Shown here: in pieces, positions 26,653 to 35,471 of the stretch | How the letters are laid out: every line of letters starts with the position of its first letter | Numbering within the stretch: position 1 is the first letter of the stretch | From: Ruegeria_B marisflavi | GTDB taxonomy: Bacteria; Pseudomonadota; Alphaproteobacteria; Rhodobacterales; Rhodobacteraceae | Reading direction: 5' to 3' | Assembly (NCBI RefSeq): GCF_025673445.1 | Contig: NZ_JAOVQN010000014.1 | Coordinates: 69,594-133,593 of the forward strand | Length of the DNA: 64,000 nt | Notes under the pieces: generated by a model | Seen by the model: only the letters and a program-made list of their open reading frames with translations | What the model was told of the DNA's origin: nothing | The model's database searches: none | Made by a program: the position numbers and the translations under genes

Positions 26653-27693
26653 ATGGCTGTTTCGTTGACCGCCGCGAAATCCGGACTGGCCGGGCTGCCC
26701 GCCACCCTGTCGGGCATCGGCCCGGGGCTGCTGGTTTCAACCGTGATCGCCGTGGCCGCGAAATTCCTCTCCGAACATTACGGCGCTCCGGCGATGCTGA
26801 TGGCGCTGCTCCTGGGGATCGCCTTTCACTTTCTGGCCGAAGACGGCAAATGCGTTGCTGGCATCGCCTTTACCTCGCGCACGGTCCTGCGGGCCGGGGT
26901 CGCCCTCCTCGGCGCACGGATCAGTGTCGAGCTGCTGATCGGGCTCGGCCCGGAACTGATCGGGCTGGTCATCGCAGGTGTGATCCTGACCATCCTCTTC
27001 GGACTGCTGGGCTCGCGGCTGCTCGGTCGCGGCTGGCGCTTCGCGCTGCTCACCGGCGGCTCGGTCGCGATCTGCGGCGCATCGGCGGCGATGGCGATCG
27101 CCGCGGTCCTGCCCAAGAACGAGCAGTCCGAACGCAACCTCATCTTCACCGTCCTCGGCGTGACCGTCCTCAGCACCGTTGCGATGATCGCCTATCCGAT
27201 CATCACCAAGACGCTGGGCCTTGATGATGTCGCCGCCGGCGTCTTTCTCGGCGGCACCATCCATGACGTCGCGCAGGTCGTTGGTGCCGGGTTCTCGGTC
27301 TCCGAGCAAACCGGCGAAACCGCGACCGTGGTCAAGCTGATCCGCGTGACGATGCTGGCCCCGGTGGTGCTGGTCTTTTCCCTGGCGATCCGCAGCTTTG
27401 CCGCCGCAGATCCCCAGGACGGCGGCAAGCGCCCGCCGCTGATGCCCTCCTTTGTGGTGATGTTCCTGATCCTCGCCGGGATCAACTCTTTCGGCCTTGT
27501 CCCGGACGTGGTGCGCACCGCGCTTGGCGATCTCTCCGCCTGGGCGCTGTTGATCTCCATCGCCGCCGTTGGCATGAAGACCTCGCTCAAGACCATCTTC
27601 GAAGTGGGCGGGCAGGCGATCATCCTGATTGTGGCCGAGACACTCTTCATCGCCGGGTTCATCCTCTACGGGATCACCCATTTCATCGGATAA
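26653..27693 (+). CDS. tauZ: YeiH/UPF0324 family putative sulfite/sulfate exporter
   Basis: A 346-residue, about ten-helix membrane protein of the COG2855/PF03601 (YeiH, putative sulfate exporter) family. Recognisable blocks are FLAEDGKCVAGIAFTSRTVLRAGVALLGARIS, TGGSVAICGASAAMAIAAVLP and GVFLGGTIHDVAQVVGAGFSVSEQTG. Members beside xsc are named TauZ and are proposed to export the sulfite or sulfate released from sulfonates. Location directly after xsc supports this. The transported anion has not been shown from sequence. Confidence 0.8.
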   Translation: MAVSLTAAKSGLAGLPATLSGIGPGLLVSTVIAVAAKFLSEHYGAPAMLMALLLGIAFHFLAEDGKCVAGIAFTSRTVLRAGVALLGARISVELLIGLGPELIGLVIAGVILTILFGLLGSRLLGRGWRFALLTGGSVAICGASAAMAIAAVLPKNEQSERNLIFTVLGVTVLSTVAMIAYPIITKTLGLDDVAAGVFLGGTIHDVAQVVGAGFSVSEQTGETATVVKLIRVTMLAPVVLVFSLAIRSFAAADPQDGGKRPPLMPSFVVMFLILAGINSFGLVPDVVRTALGDLSAWALLISIAAVGMKTSLKTIFEVGGQAIILIVAETLFIAGFILYGITHFIG

Positions 27694-27705
27694 GAAAGGG
27701 CGCGC

Positions 27706-28074
27706 ATGGCCATTCATGTCATTGATTTCACCGCAGAGCCGCAGGAAACCAGCGAACGGCGCCTGGCCGATCTGCCGGGCCGGGTGGTTGCGGGCGACCC
27801 GCATCACGTCACCCGGATGCGCCACACCAGCCCCGACGGCACCTGCCTGGCAGGCACCTGGACCAGCACGCCGGGCAAGTGGCACGCCTTCACCGACCGG
27901 GATGAATTCTGCTTCATCGTTTCGGGCCATGTCAGGCTGATCGCCGAAGACGGCCATGAACAAGAGTTCCGCACCGGCGATTCCTTTCTGATCCCGAACG
28001 GCTTTCGCGGCTACTGGCAGGTGCTGGAAACCACGACCAAACATTTCCTGATCCGCGACTACGCCCCCGCCTGA
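27706..28074 (+). CDS. Small cupin-domain protein, last gene of the taurine locus
   Basis: A 122-residue single-domain cupin. The second half has the conserved barrel: KWHAFTDRDEFCFIVSGHVRLIAEDGHEQEFRTGDSFLIPNGFRGYWQV. The usual metal-binding GX5HXHX3,4EX6G motif is incomplete (HAFTDRDEFCFIVSG has His and Glu but lacks the HxH pair), so it may be a non-catalytic sensor or an (S)-ureidoglycine aminohydrolase-like DUF861 cupin. It follows tauZ by 12 bp and precedes a terminator, so it belongs to the operon. Role unknown. Confidence 0.75.
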   Translation: MAIHVIDFTAEPQETSERRLADLPGRVVAGDPHHVTRMRHTSPDGTCLAGTWTSTPGKWHAFTDRDEFCFIVSGHVRLIAEDGHEQEFRTGDSFLIPNGFRGYWQVLETTTKHFLIRDYAPA

Positions 28075-28104
28075 CCGGCGCATTTCCACCGCTCATGGGG
28101 TTTC

Positions 28105-28143
28105 AAGACCGGCCAACATGAACTCAGGGCGGCCGGTCTTTCC
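28105..28143 (+). terminator. Terminator of the taurine operon
   Basis: AAGACCGGCC at 28105-28114 pairs perfectly with GGCCGGTCTT at 28131-28140 (10-bp stem, 16-nt loop), followed by TCCGTTT. It lies between the cupin stop and polA. Confidence 0.7.
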
Positions 28144-28225
28144 GTTTGCAGGTCCCCGGGTACTGGCATCGGGCTGCGGAACATGGCAGGACTGGCCCCC
28201 AGGAACACAGCGGGGAGCGAACGGC

Positions 28226-31027
28226 ATGAGCACTTTCGGCAAGGGTTGCCATCTGCATCTGATCGACGGATCGGCCTTTATCTTTCGTGCCTATCACGCG
28301 CTGCCGCCGCTGACGCGCAAATCCGATGGCCTGCCCATCGGGGCCGTGTCGGGTTTCTGCAACATGCTGCAACGCTATGTCGATGGTGATCACGGTCCCG
28401 ATGCACCAACCCATCTGGCGGTGATCTTCGACAAGGGCAGCCACACCTTCCGCAACGATCTCTACGATCTCTACAAGGCCAACCGCGAGGCGATGCCCGA
28501 GGATCTGCGCCCGCAGATCCCGCTGACCCGGGCCGCGACCGAGGCATTCAACATCCCCTGCAAGGAGCTTGAGGGATACGAGGCCGACGACATCATCGCC
28601 ACCCTGTCGCACCAGGCCCGCGACGCGGGCGGGCGGGTCACCATCGTCAGCTCCGACAAGGACCTGATGCAGCTGGTGGGCGACGGGGTCGAGATGTTCG
28701 ACGCCATGAAGAACAAGCGCATCGACCGCGACGGCGTGTTCGAGAAATTCGGCGTCTTCCCCGATCGCGTGGTCGATGTGCAGGCGCTGGCAGGCGACAG
28801 CGTCGACAACGTGCCCGGCGCGCCCGGCATCGGCGTCAAGACCGCAGCGCTCCTGATCAACGAATACGGCTCGCTCGAAGACCTCCTGGACCGCGCCGAA
28901 GAGATCAAGCAGCCCAAGCGCCGCCAGACCCTGATCGAGATGCGCGCCCAGATCGAGCTTTCGAAACGCCTGGTCGCGCTTGACGCCAACACCCCGCTCG
29001 ATTTCACGCTGGACGATCTGGAACTGCGCGACCCGGACCCGGAAAAACTCCTGGGTTTTCTGGCCGAAATGGAGTTCCGCACCCTGACCAAGCGCATCGC
29101 CGACAAGCTTGGCGCCGAGGCGCCGGTCATCACCGAGGCCCCCGCCCCCGCGACAGAAGACGCACCCGCCCCCGAACAGCCGCCCTTTGACGCGTCCAGA
29201 TACGAATGCGTACGTGACGCGGCGGCGCTGCAAAAATGGATCGCACAGGCACACGAACGCGGCTGGGTGGCGGTCGATACCGAAACCACCAGCCTTGACG
29301 AGATGCGCGCCGAACTGGTCGGTATCTCGCTTGCGGTCGAACCGGGCGCCGCCTGTTACATCCCGCTGGGCCACCGCGACGGCGACGCAAACGACCTTTT
29401 TGGCTCGGACAAGCTGGCCGAGGGGCAGATGCCGCTGCAAGAGGCGCTCGATCTCCTGAAACCGGTGCTCGAGGATGACGCGATCCTCAAGATCGGCCAG
29501 AACATGAAATACGACGCCAAGATCTTTGCCCGTCACGGCATCGACGTCGCGCCGATCGACGACACCATGCTGATGTCCTACGCGATGCATGGCGGCAAGC
29601 ACGGCCACGGCATGGACGCGCTCAGCGAGATGTATCTCAGCCATGTGCCGATCCCGATCAAGCCGCTGCTGGGATCCGGCAAATCCGCGATCACCTTCGA
29701 CAAGGTGGCGATTGACGATGCCACCGCCTATGCCGCCGAGGATGCAGACATCACCCTTCGCCTGTGGCAACTCTTCAAGCCGCAGCTGCACCGGGTTCAG
29801 GTCACCACCGTCTACGAAACGCTCGAACGCCCGCTGGTGCCGGTGCTGGCCGAGATGGAAATGCACGGCGTCAAGGTCGACCGCGACGTGCTCAGCCGGA
29901 TGTCGAATGCCTTTGCCCAGAAAATGGCGGGCCTGGAGGCCGAGATTCACGAACTGGCGGGCGAGCCCTTCAACGTCGGCTCGCCCGCGCAGGTGGGCGA
30001 GATCCTGTTCGACAAGATGTCGCTGCCCGGCGGCACGCGCGGCAAGACCGGCAAGTATTCGACCCCGGCCGACGTGCTCGAGGATCTGGCGACAGAACAT
30101 GAAATGCCCGCGCGTATCCTCGACTGGCGGCAGCTGCAAAAGTTGAAATCGACCTACACGGATGCGCTGCAAGGGCATATCAACCCCGATACCGGGCGGG
30201 TCCATACCTCGTATTCAATCACCGGCGCCAATACCGGACGGCTGGCCTCGACCGACCCGAACCTGCAAAACATCCCCGTCCGCACCGAAGAAGGCCGCCG
30301 CATCCGCGAGGCGTTCGTGGCCGAGCCGGGCAACGTGATGGTCAGTCTCGACTATTCTCAGATCGAGCTGCGCATCCTGGCCCATATCGCCGATATCCCG
30401 GCACTGAAACAGGCGTTTGCCGACGGGCTCGACATCCACGCAATGACCGCGTCCGAGATGTTCGACGTGCCGCTGGATCAGATGACGCCGGAAATCCGGC
30501 GCCGCGCCAAGGCGATCAACTTCGGCGTGATCTACGGCATTTCGGGCTTTGGCCTCGCCCGCAACCTGCGCATTCCGCGCGCCGAGGCGCAGGAATTCAT
30601 CGACCGCTATTTCGAGCGTTTCCCCGGCATCCGCACCTACATGGATGACACCATAGCCTTCGCCAAGGAACACGGGTTTGTGCAGACCCTCTTTGGCCGC
30701 AAGATCCACACCCCCGAGATCAACGCTAAGGGGCCGCATGCGGGCTTTGCCCGCCGCGCCGCCATCAACGCCCCGATCCAGGGCACGGCAGCCGACGTGA
30801 TCCGCCGCGCCATGGTGCGGATGCCGGACGCCATTCGCGATCTGCCCGCGAAAATGCTCCTCCAGGTGCATGACGAACTGCTGTTCGAAGTGGCCGAGGA
30901 CGCGGTTGATGCCACCATCACCGCCGCCCGCGACGTGATGGAGGGCGCCGCCGATCCGGCGGTGCGGCTTGACGTGAAACTGGTGGTGGACGCGGGCCGC
31001 GGCGCCAACTGGGCCGAGGCGCACTAG
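28226..31027 (+). CDS. polA: DNA polymerase I
   Basis: A 933-residue three-domain DNA polymerase I for Okazaki fragment processing and repair. Residues 1 to ~290 are the 5' nuclease (LHLIDGSAFIFRAYHALPP, KELEGYEADDIIATL, SSDKDLMQLV, AGDSVDNVPGAPGIG). Residues ~330-530 are the 3'-5' exonuclease with an intact DEDD start (VAVDTETTSLD, IGQNMKYDAKIFARHGI). The rest is the family A polymerase with motif A (VSLDYSQIELRILAHIA), motif B (RRRAKAINFGVIYGISGFGLA) and motif C (QVHDELLFEV). The ATG at 28226 follows GGGGAG; an upstream in-frame start would lie within the terminator region. Confidence 0.96.
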   Translation: MSTFGKGCHLHLIDGSAFIFRAYHALPPLTRKSDGLPIGAVSGFCNMLQRYVDGDHGPDAPTHLAVIFDKGSHTFRNDLYDLYKANREAMPEDLRPQIPLTRAATEAFNIPCKELEGYEADDIIATLSHQARDAGGRVTIVSSDKDLMQLVGDGVEMFDAMKNKRIDRDGVFEKFGVFPDRVVDVQALAGDSVDNVPGAPGIGVKTAALLINEYGSLEDLLDRAEEIKQPKRRQTLIEMRAQIELSKRLVALDANTPLDFTLDDLELRDPDPEKLLGFLAEMEFRTLTKRIADKLGAEAPVITEAPAPATEDAPAPEQPPFDASRYECVRDAAALQKWIAQAHERGWVAVDTETTSLDEMRAELVGISLAVEPGAACYIPLGHRDGDANDLFGSDKLAEGQMPLQEALDLLKPVLEDDAILKIGQNMKYDAKIFARHGIDVAPIDDTMLMSYAMHGGKHGHGMDALSEMYLSHVPIPIKPLLGSGKSAITFDKVAIDDATAYAAEDADITLRLWQLFKPQLHRVQVTTVYETLERPLVPVLAEMEMHGVKVDRDVLSRMSNAFAQKMAGLEAEIHELAGEPFNVGSPAQVGEILFDKMSLPGGTRGKTGKYSTPADVLEDLATEHEMPARILDWRQLQKLKSTYTDALQGHINPDTGRVHTSYSITGANTGRLASTDPNLQNIPVRTEEGRRIREAFVAEPGNVMVSLDYSQIELRILAHIADIPALKQAFADGLDIHAMTASEMFDVPLDQMTPEIRRRAKAINFGVIYGISGFGLARNLRIPRAEAQEFIDRYFERFPGIRTYMDDTIAFAKEHGFVQTLFGRKIHTPEINAKGPHAGFARRAAINAPIQGTAADVIRRAMVRMPDAIRDLPAKMLLQVHDELLFEVAEDAVDATITAARDVMEGAADPAVRLDVKLVVDAGRGANWAEAH

Positions 31028-31034
31028 GCTTCGC

Positions 31035-31265
31035 TCAGCCCTCGGCGCGCACCAGGGCCGCGACCATCCGGCGGGTCAGCGGCGCCACGAACAGCAGAAC
31101 CACAAAGGCGGTGGGCCAGGCGATCCCCCAGGCCCCCATCCATTTGCCTGCCATGTCATCACTCATCCCCACCGCGCGCAGGGTCGCGATGCAGGTGACG
31201 ATACAGGACATCAACCCAGACATGATCAGGGCAAACAGGATCGGGGCAAAACGGGCGGGGAACAT
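31035..31265 (-). CDS. DUF2798 small membrane protein
   Basis: A 76-residue protein with two hydrophobic segments (FAPILFALIMSGLMSCIVTCIATL and AWGIAWPTAFVVLLFVAPLTRRMVAALV), the two-helix DUF2798 pattern ending with the conserved AWP...PLTRR block. Inner membrane; function unknown. It is convergent with polA (stops 7 bp apart) and divergent from the Rrf2 regulator. Confidence 0.75.
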   Translation of the reverse strand: MFPARFAPILFALIMSGLMSCIVTCIATLRAVGMSDDMAGKWMGAWGIAWPTAFVVLLFVAPLTRRMVAALVRAEG

Positions 31266-31420
31266 CGGACAGCCTCACTTCATATTCCTGTAGCCGAATA
31301 CAACTCCCGCCCGCAAAGCGCAACCTTCTCACGGCACACCTGACCCGCACAACACGGCCTCGTGAACCAAGGAGCGATCGGGGCTTGACGACTCAATTAC
31401 GGACATATTTTATCCGCTTT

Positions 31421-31930
31421 ATGAAACACACCGAAGGACTGGAATGGGCAGCGCATGCCTGTAGCCTGCTGGCCGCCCTGCCCCCCGACACCCCGCTACC
31501 CGCCCGGCTTCTGGCCGAGTTCTTTGACCTGCCCGAGCCCTATCTGGCCAAGCAGATGCAGAAACTCTCGGCCGCCGGCATCGTCGAAACTCGCCGGGGA
31601 CCGCGCGGCGGCTATGCGCTGGCCCGCCCACCTGCGCAAATCACCTTGCTCGATATGGTTCAGGCCATCGACGGCCCCGAGCGGCAGTTCCGCTGCACCG
31701 AGCTACGCCGCTGCGGACCCAGCGGCGTGGCTGATGACAAATACCTGCGCCCCTGCGGCATCGCCCGATCCATGTGGCGGGCCGAGGCGGCGTGGCGGCG
31801 CGAACTGGCCAGCGTGACGCTGGCCGATATCCTGAAGATGGGGATGCAGGACACCCCGCCTGAACAGGCCGCCAAAGCGCTGGCCTGGTTCCACGACAAG
31901 CTCTCGCAAGACACGACCGCCAGGGAGTAG
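31421..31930 (+). CDS. Rrf2-family transcriptional regulator
   Basis: A 169-residue Rrf2/IscR-type regulator. The winged helix covers about residues 1-80 (EWAAHACSLLAALPPDTPLPARLLAEFFDLPEPYLAKQMQKLSAAGIVETRRGPRGGYALARP). It is followed by a three-Cys segment, CTELRRCGPS...LRPCGIA, spaced C-x5-C-x13-C, compatible with an iron-sulfur cluster as in NsrR, IscR and RirA. A stretch TTGACG (31385) to TATTTT (31406) upstream could be a promoter with a short spacer. The ATG at 31421 gives MKHTEGLEWA; a TTG further up would start within that promoter. It is followed after 5 bp by a membrane-protein gene and probably controls it. Confidence 0.82.
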   Translation: MKHTEGLEWAAHACSLLAALPPDTPLPARLLAEFFDLPEPYLAKQMQKLSAAGIVETRRGPRGGYALARPPAQITLLDMVQAIDGPERQFRCTELRRCGPSGVADDKYLRPCGIARSMWRAEAAWRRELASVTLADILKMGMQDTPPEQAAKALAWFHDKLSQDTTARE

Positions 31931-31935
31931 GCGCC

Positions 31936-32578
31936 ATGATCGCCCGCAAGATTCACCGCTGGAACGGAGCGGTGTTTGCCGCTTTTCTGCTGCTGCATTT
32001 CATCACCCACTTGTCGGGGCTATGGGGGGGTGAACGCCTATAACGCCACCCAGGATCTATTGCGCCTGATCTATCGCAATCCGGTGGTCGAGCCGCTGGT
32101 TCTCGCCTCGGCACTGGTACAGATGGGTCTGGGCCTGAAACTGCTGATCGCCCGTATCTGGCGCGGGCTGCGCGAACCCTGGGCCCAGGCACAGGTGATC
32201 TCGGGCGGAGTGGTGCTCTACTTCATGACCGAGCACCTGATCGCGCTGGCGCTGGCACGCTGGGTCGACGGGCTGGACACCAATTTCTACTGGCCCGCCT
32301 CGGTGATGAGCGGCGCGCCCTTCACCTGGTATTTCATCCCCTATTACAGCCTGGGCGTGATTGCCCTGTTCGTGCATCTGGGCTGCGCCTTTCGGCTGAT
32401 CCTGCTGCGCCGGGGCGCGCGTGCACAGGCCCGCGCGGCGTTCTGGGGCATGACACTTGCCGGGGGAACCATTGCCGCCCTGATCGTGGCGATGCTGCTG
32501 GGCGCGTTCTACGACATCGCGCTGCCACCCGACTGGCTGGCCTATCTGCGCCAGTTCGTGCCGGGCTTTGCACCCTGA
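31936..32578 (+). pseudogene. b-type-cytochrome-like membrane protein, frame broken in a G7 tract
   Basis: The ATG at 31936 opens MIARKIHRWNGAVFAAFLLLHFITHLSGLWG and then stops at 32041-32043. If one G is removed from the seven-G run at 32024-32030, the frame continues LWGVNAYNATQDLLRLIYRNPVVEPLVLASALVQ to 32578, giving about 214 residues. The protein has about five helices with paired His residues (HRW, HFITH, EHLIALALA, HLGCAFRL), like the cytochrome b subunits of the succinate dehydrogenase/fumarate reductase fold. It lies 5 bp after the Rrf2 gene. It may be a pseudogene, a phase-variable gene or a homopolymer sequencing error. Confidence 0.7.
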
Positions 32579-32585
32579 AACGACA

Positions 32586-32611
32586 AAAGGCCGCCCGTTA
32601 GGGCGGCCTTT
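32586..32611. terminator. Bidirectional terminator
   Basis: AAAGGCCGCCC (32586-32596) and GGGCGGCCTTT (32601-32611) form a perfect 11-bp stem with a 4-nt loop. A-tract and T-tract ends on both sides fit termination of the convergent cytochrome-like gene and the aminotransferase. Confidence 0.88.
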
Positions 32612-32629
32612 GCCATTAGACGTAGGGTC

Positions 32630-33814
32630 TCAGATCCCGGCGTCGACAATCGCCCTGGCCAGGATCGGTACCGTCTTGGCGTTCAGCCCGGCGATGTTCA
32701 TCCGGCTGTCGCCCACCATGTAGATGCCGAACTCGGTCCGCAGCTTCTCGACCAGCTCGGGCGCCGCACCTATGCGCGAGAACATGCCCCGATGCTGCGC
32801 GATGAAGCCGAACCGGTCCGAGCCGGTCAGCCGCTGCAACTCGTCGGCCAGTTGTTGGCGCAGACCCAGCATCGACAGGCGGATTTCCTCCAGCTCGGCC
32901 ATCCAGTCGGCGCGCAGCGCGTCATCGTTCAGGATCGTCGTCACCACCCGCGCCCCGTGATCGGGCGGGAAGGAGTAATTCTGACGGTTCAGAAACGCCA
33001 GGGTTGCCTGGTTCAGCGCGGTCTGGCCGCTGTCCTGGCTCACCGCCATCAACAGGCCGGTGCGCTCGCGGTAAACACCAAAGTTCTTGGAACAGGATGC
33101 CGCGATCAGGCATTCCTTGACCGACGCGGCCACCAGCCGGGTGCCCTGCGCATCTTCCTCCAGCCCGTCGCCAAAGCCCTGATAGGCGATGTCGATCATC
33201 GCAACCAGACCCTTGGCATTGATCAGCTTTACCACCTCCTGCCACTGCACCAGGTTCAGGTTGGCGCCGGTCGGGTTGTGGCAGCAGCCATGCAGCAGCA
33301 CCACGTCGCCCGCGCGCGCCTGTTCCAGATCGGCCAGCATGCCCTCGAAATCGACGCCACGGGTTTCGGCATCGAAATAGCGATAGGGCACCATGGTCAT
33401 GCCCAGGTAGTTCAGGATCGAGATATGGTTGGGCCAGGTCGGGTCCGACACGAAAACGCGCGCCTCGGGGCCGGCCATCTTGATCAGCTCGAACGCCTGA
33501 CGACAGGCGCCGGTGCCCCCCGGCGTGGCCGCAGCGCCCACATTGGCGCGCGGCACCGCATCGCCCAGGATCAGCTTGATCATCGCATCCGAATAGGCCG
33601 GATCGCCGATCAGCCCGGTATAGGATTTGCTTTCCTGGCTCTCCCACACGATCTTTTCGGCGGCCTTGACGGCGCGCATCACCGGGGTCACGCCCTCGGC
33701 GTTCTTGTAGACGCCAACGCCCAGGTCGATCTTGTCGGTGCGCGGATCGTCCTTGTACATCTGCATCAATGCAAGGATCTTGTCCGCAGGCTGCGCCTTG
33801 AGGTTTTCGAACAT
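32630..33814 (-). CDS. Aromatic amino acid / aspartate aminotransferase
   Basis: A 394-residue class I aminotransferase of subgroup I-alpha (TyrB/AspC type). It begins FENLKAQPADKILALMQMYKDDPRTDKIDLGVGVYKN, has the cofactor-contact HGCCHNPTGANL and MIDIAYQGFGDG, and the Schiff-base Lys in ASCSKNFGVYRERTGLL. GMFSRIG near the C-terminus and the final RMNIAGLNAKT complete the fold. It transfers amino groups between aspartate or aromatic amino acids and 2-oxoglutarate. Its ATG shares one base with the stop of the upstream sulfurtransferase (TGATG), so they are translationally coupled. Confidence 0.9.
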   Translation of the reverse strand: MFENLKAQPADKILALMQMYKDDPRTDKIDLGVGVYKNAEGVTPVMRAVKAAEKIVWESQESKSYTGLIGDPAYSDAMIKLILGDAVPRANVGAAATPGGTGACRQAFELIKMAGPEARVFVSDPTWPNHISILNYLGMTMVPYRYFDAETRGVDFEGMLADLEQARAGDVVLLHGCCHNPTGANLNLVQWQEVVKLINAKGLVAMIDIAYQGFGDGLEEDAQGTRLVAASVKECLIAASCSKNFGVYRERTGLLMAVSQDSGQTALNQATLAFLNRQNYSFPPDHGARVVTTILNDDALRADWMAELEEIRLSMLGLRQQLADELQRLTGSDRFGFIAQHRGMFSRIGAAPELVEKLRTEFGIYMVGDSRMNIAGLNAKTVPILARAIVDAGI

Positions 33815-34668
33815 CAGTTCTCTCCAGTTGCGACGGGCAGGGTCGGGAAGGCACCCCATTCAGCCCAGGAGCCGTCATAAAGCGAGTGATCGGTCTTGCC
33901 CATGCGCTGAAGCGCCAGGCTGAGAATGGCCGCCGTCACGCCCGAGCCGCAGGTGGTGATCACCGGCTTGGACAGATCGACGCCTGCGGCCTCGAACACG
34001 GCGCGGCAGTCGGTGGGCGATTTCATCGTACCGTTCTTGTTCAAAAGCGTGCCAAAGGGCACGTTCTTCGACCCCGGGATATGGCCACCACGCAGACCTG
34101 GGCGCGGTTCGGGATCGGTCCCGGCAAAGCGCCCGGCCGAGCGGGCATCGACGATCTCGTGATCGTGCAGCTTGGCCGCCGCCGACACTTGCGTCACATC
34201 GCGCACCAGATGGTTCTGTACCCGCACCGTCATGTGACGGTCGCGCACCACCGGCGGCAGATCCTCGGTCTCGCGCCCCTCGGCCTGCCATTTCGGCAGA
34301 CCGCCATCCAGCACGGCGATATTGTCCTGCCCCATCAGCTTGAACAACCACCAGACGCGTGCCGCCGATTGCAGGCCCAGCGAGTCGTAAACCACCACCT
34401 GGTGGCCATCGCCAACGCCCATCGCCCGCAGCCGAGACATGAACTTCTCGACCGGCGGCACCATATGCGGCAGGTCCGACCGATGGTCCGAGATATCGTC
34501 GATGTCAAAAAACCGCGCGCCGGGGATATGGGCGGCGTCATATTCGGCCTTGGCGTCTCGGCCAAGATGCGGCAGGTGCCAGGACCCATCCAGAATCCGC
34601 AGATCGGGACCCTTCAGATGGGCGGCGAGCCAGTCGGTGGAAACCAGTGTTTTCGGATCGTCCTGCAT
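33814..34668 (-). CDS. sseA: 3-mercaptopyruvate/thiosulfate sulfurtransferase
   Basis: A 284-residue tandem-rhodanese protein. The first inactive rhodanese domain (VSTDWLAAHLKGPDLRILDGSWHLP, AEYDAAHIPGARFFDIDDISD) is followed by the active domain with the loop Cys240-GSGVTA. CGSGVTA is the loop type of 3-mercaptopyruvate sulfurtransferases (rhodaneses have CRKGVTA). It moves sulfane sulfur from 3-mercaptopyruvate to acceptors such as thiols or cyanide. Coupling to an aminotransferase able to make mercaptopyruvate from cysteine is functionally sensible (inference). The start at 34668 gives MQDDPKTLVS. Confidence 0.9.
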   Translation of the reverse strand: MQDDPKTLVSTDWLAAHLKGPDLRILDGSWHLPHLGRDAKAEYDAAHIPGARFFDIDDISDHRSDLPHMVPPVEKFMSRLRAMGVGDGHQVVVYDSLGLQSAARVWWLFKLMGQDNIAVLDGGLPKWQAEGRETEDLPPVVRDRHMTVRVQNHLVRDVTQVSAAAKLHDHEIVDARSAGRFAGTDPEPRPGLRGGHIPGSKNVPFGTLLNKNGTMKSPTDCRAVFEAAGVDLSKPVITTCGSGVTAAILSLALQRMGKTDHSLYDGSWAEWGAFPTLPVATGEN

Positions 34669-34721
34669 AAGAGCCTCCCGATTGCGCGCTGTTTTGTCCC
34701 TATCGAACCCGTGGCGCGGGT

Positions 34722-35471
34722 TCAAGCGGGGATGGCGGGTCTGCGATGCGCGGTCACGGGGCCTTCGCCCTGTGCGGCGATGCGGTCTATGGCCTGTTCC
34801 AGCGGCTCATAGGCCACCGCCATGTCCTTGCCGTTCGCATGCAGGATCCGCCCGGCATCGGCCACCAGCGCCACATGGCCCATCCAGAACAACAGATCGC
34901 CGCGTACGGGCGGCGTACCGGCAGGCAACAGCGCCCCGACTGCGCGCGACTGCGGCCCGCTGTCGCCGGGGCAGTCGATCCCGCAGGCCAAGAGCGCCGC
35001 CTGCACCAGCCCGGAACAGTCGATCCCCCAGCGGCTGTCACCGCCCCACAGGTAAGGCGTGCCCAGAAACAGCGCAGCCACCGCGACCAGATCGGCCATC
35101 CTCTCGCCGACCGACATCAGGTGCTGCACCGGGATATGGCCATGCGCGGTCTCGGCAAACCGCCCCGTCACCGCGCGCACCGCAACCCGCGATCCAAAAC
35201 TGATCGCCATCCGGTCCGGGCTCTTCAGGTCGGCCTGGGCATAGGCATGGGTCGAGGGCGCACTGACCCAATGGGTCGGCTCCGTATCTTCGCCCAGTGC
35301 CGCGGCAGGAACCCAGCCCTCATACCCATCCTTGTCGGCGCAGATACGCACCCAGCCGTCCAAGACCTCCAGAACCTCCATCCGCTCGCCCAGCAACACC
35401 TGCCGATCGCGCGGCCCGTCGGGCCGCCGCAGCAGATCGACGACCGGGCGGATGACAGCCCGACCGCTCAC
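34722..35471 (-). CDS. SH3-domain NlpC/P60 peptidase
   Basis: A 249-residue cell-wall-type cysteine peptidase. An N-terminal bacterial SH3 region (VVDLLRRPDGPRDRQVLLGERMEVLEVLDGWVRICADKDGYEGWVPAAAL) and a second SH3-like stretch precede an NlpC/P60 domain. Its catalytic Cys is in WGIDCSGLVQAAL, the His in WMGHVALVAD and the third residue near ILHANG. The chosen start is a GTG at 35471 that overlaps the stop of the upstream aminopeptidase by 4 bp (GTGA). No ribosome-site-supported upstream start exists. It probably hydrolyses gamma-D-Glu-DAP-type bonds of murein peptides. There is no signal peptide, so a role in cytoplasmic murein-peptide recycling is plausible. Confidence 0.85.
   Translation of the reverse strand: MSGRAVIRPVVDLLRRPDGPRDRQVLLGERMEVLEVLDGWVRICADKDGYEGWVPAAALGEDTEPTHWVSAPSTHAYAQADLKSPDRMAISFGSRVAVRAVTGRFAETAHGHIPVQHLMSVGERMADLVAVAALFLGTPYLWGGDSRWGIDCSGLVQAALLACGIDCPGDSGPQSRAVGALLPAGTPPVRGDLLFWMGHVALVADAGRILHANGKDMAVAYEPLEQAIDRIAAQGEGPVTAHRRPAIPA

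Noticed and set aside
28124..30205. A ~690-codon minus-strand frame opposite polA.
   Set aside because: It mirrors the polA codon pattern and has no recognisable motif or ribosome site.
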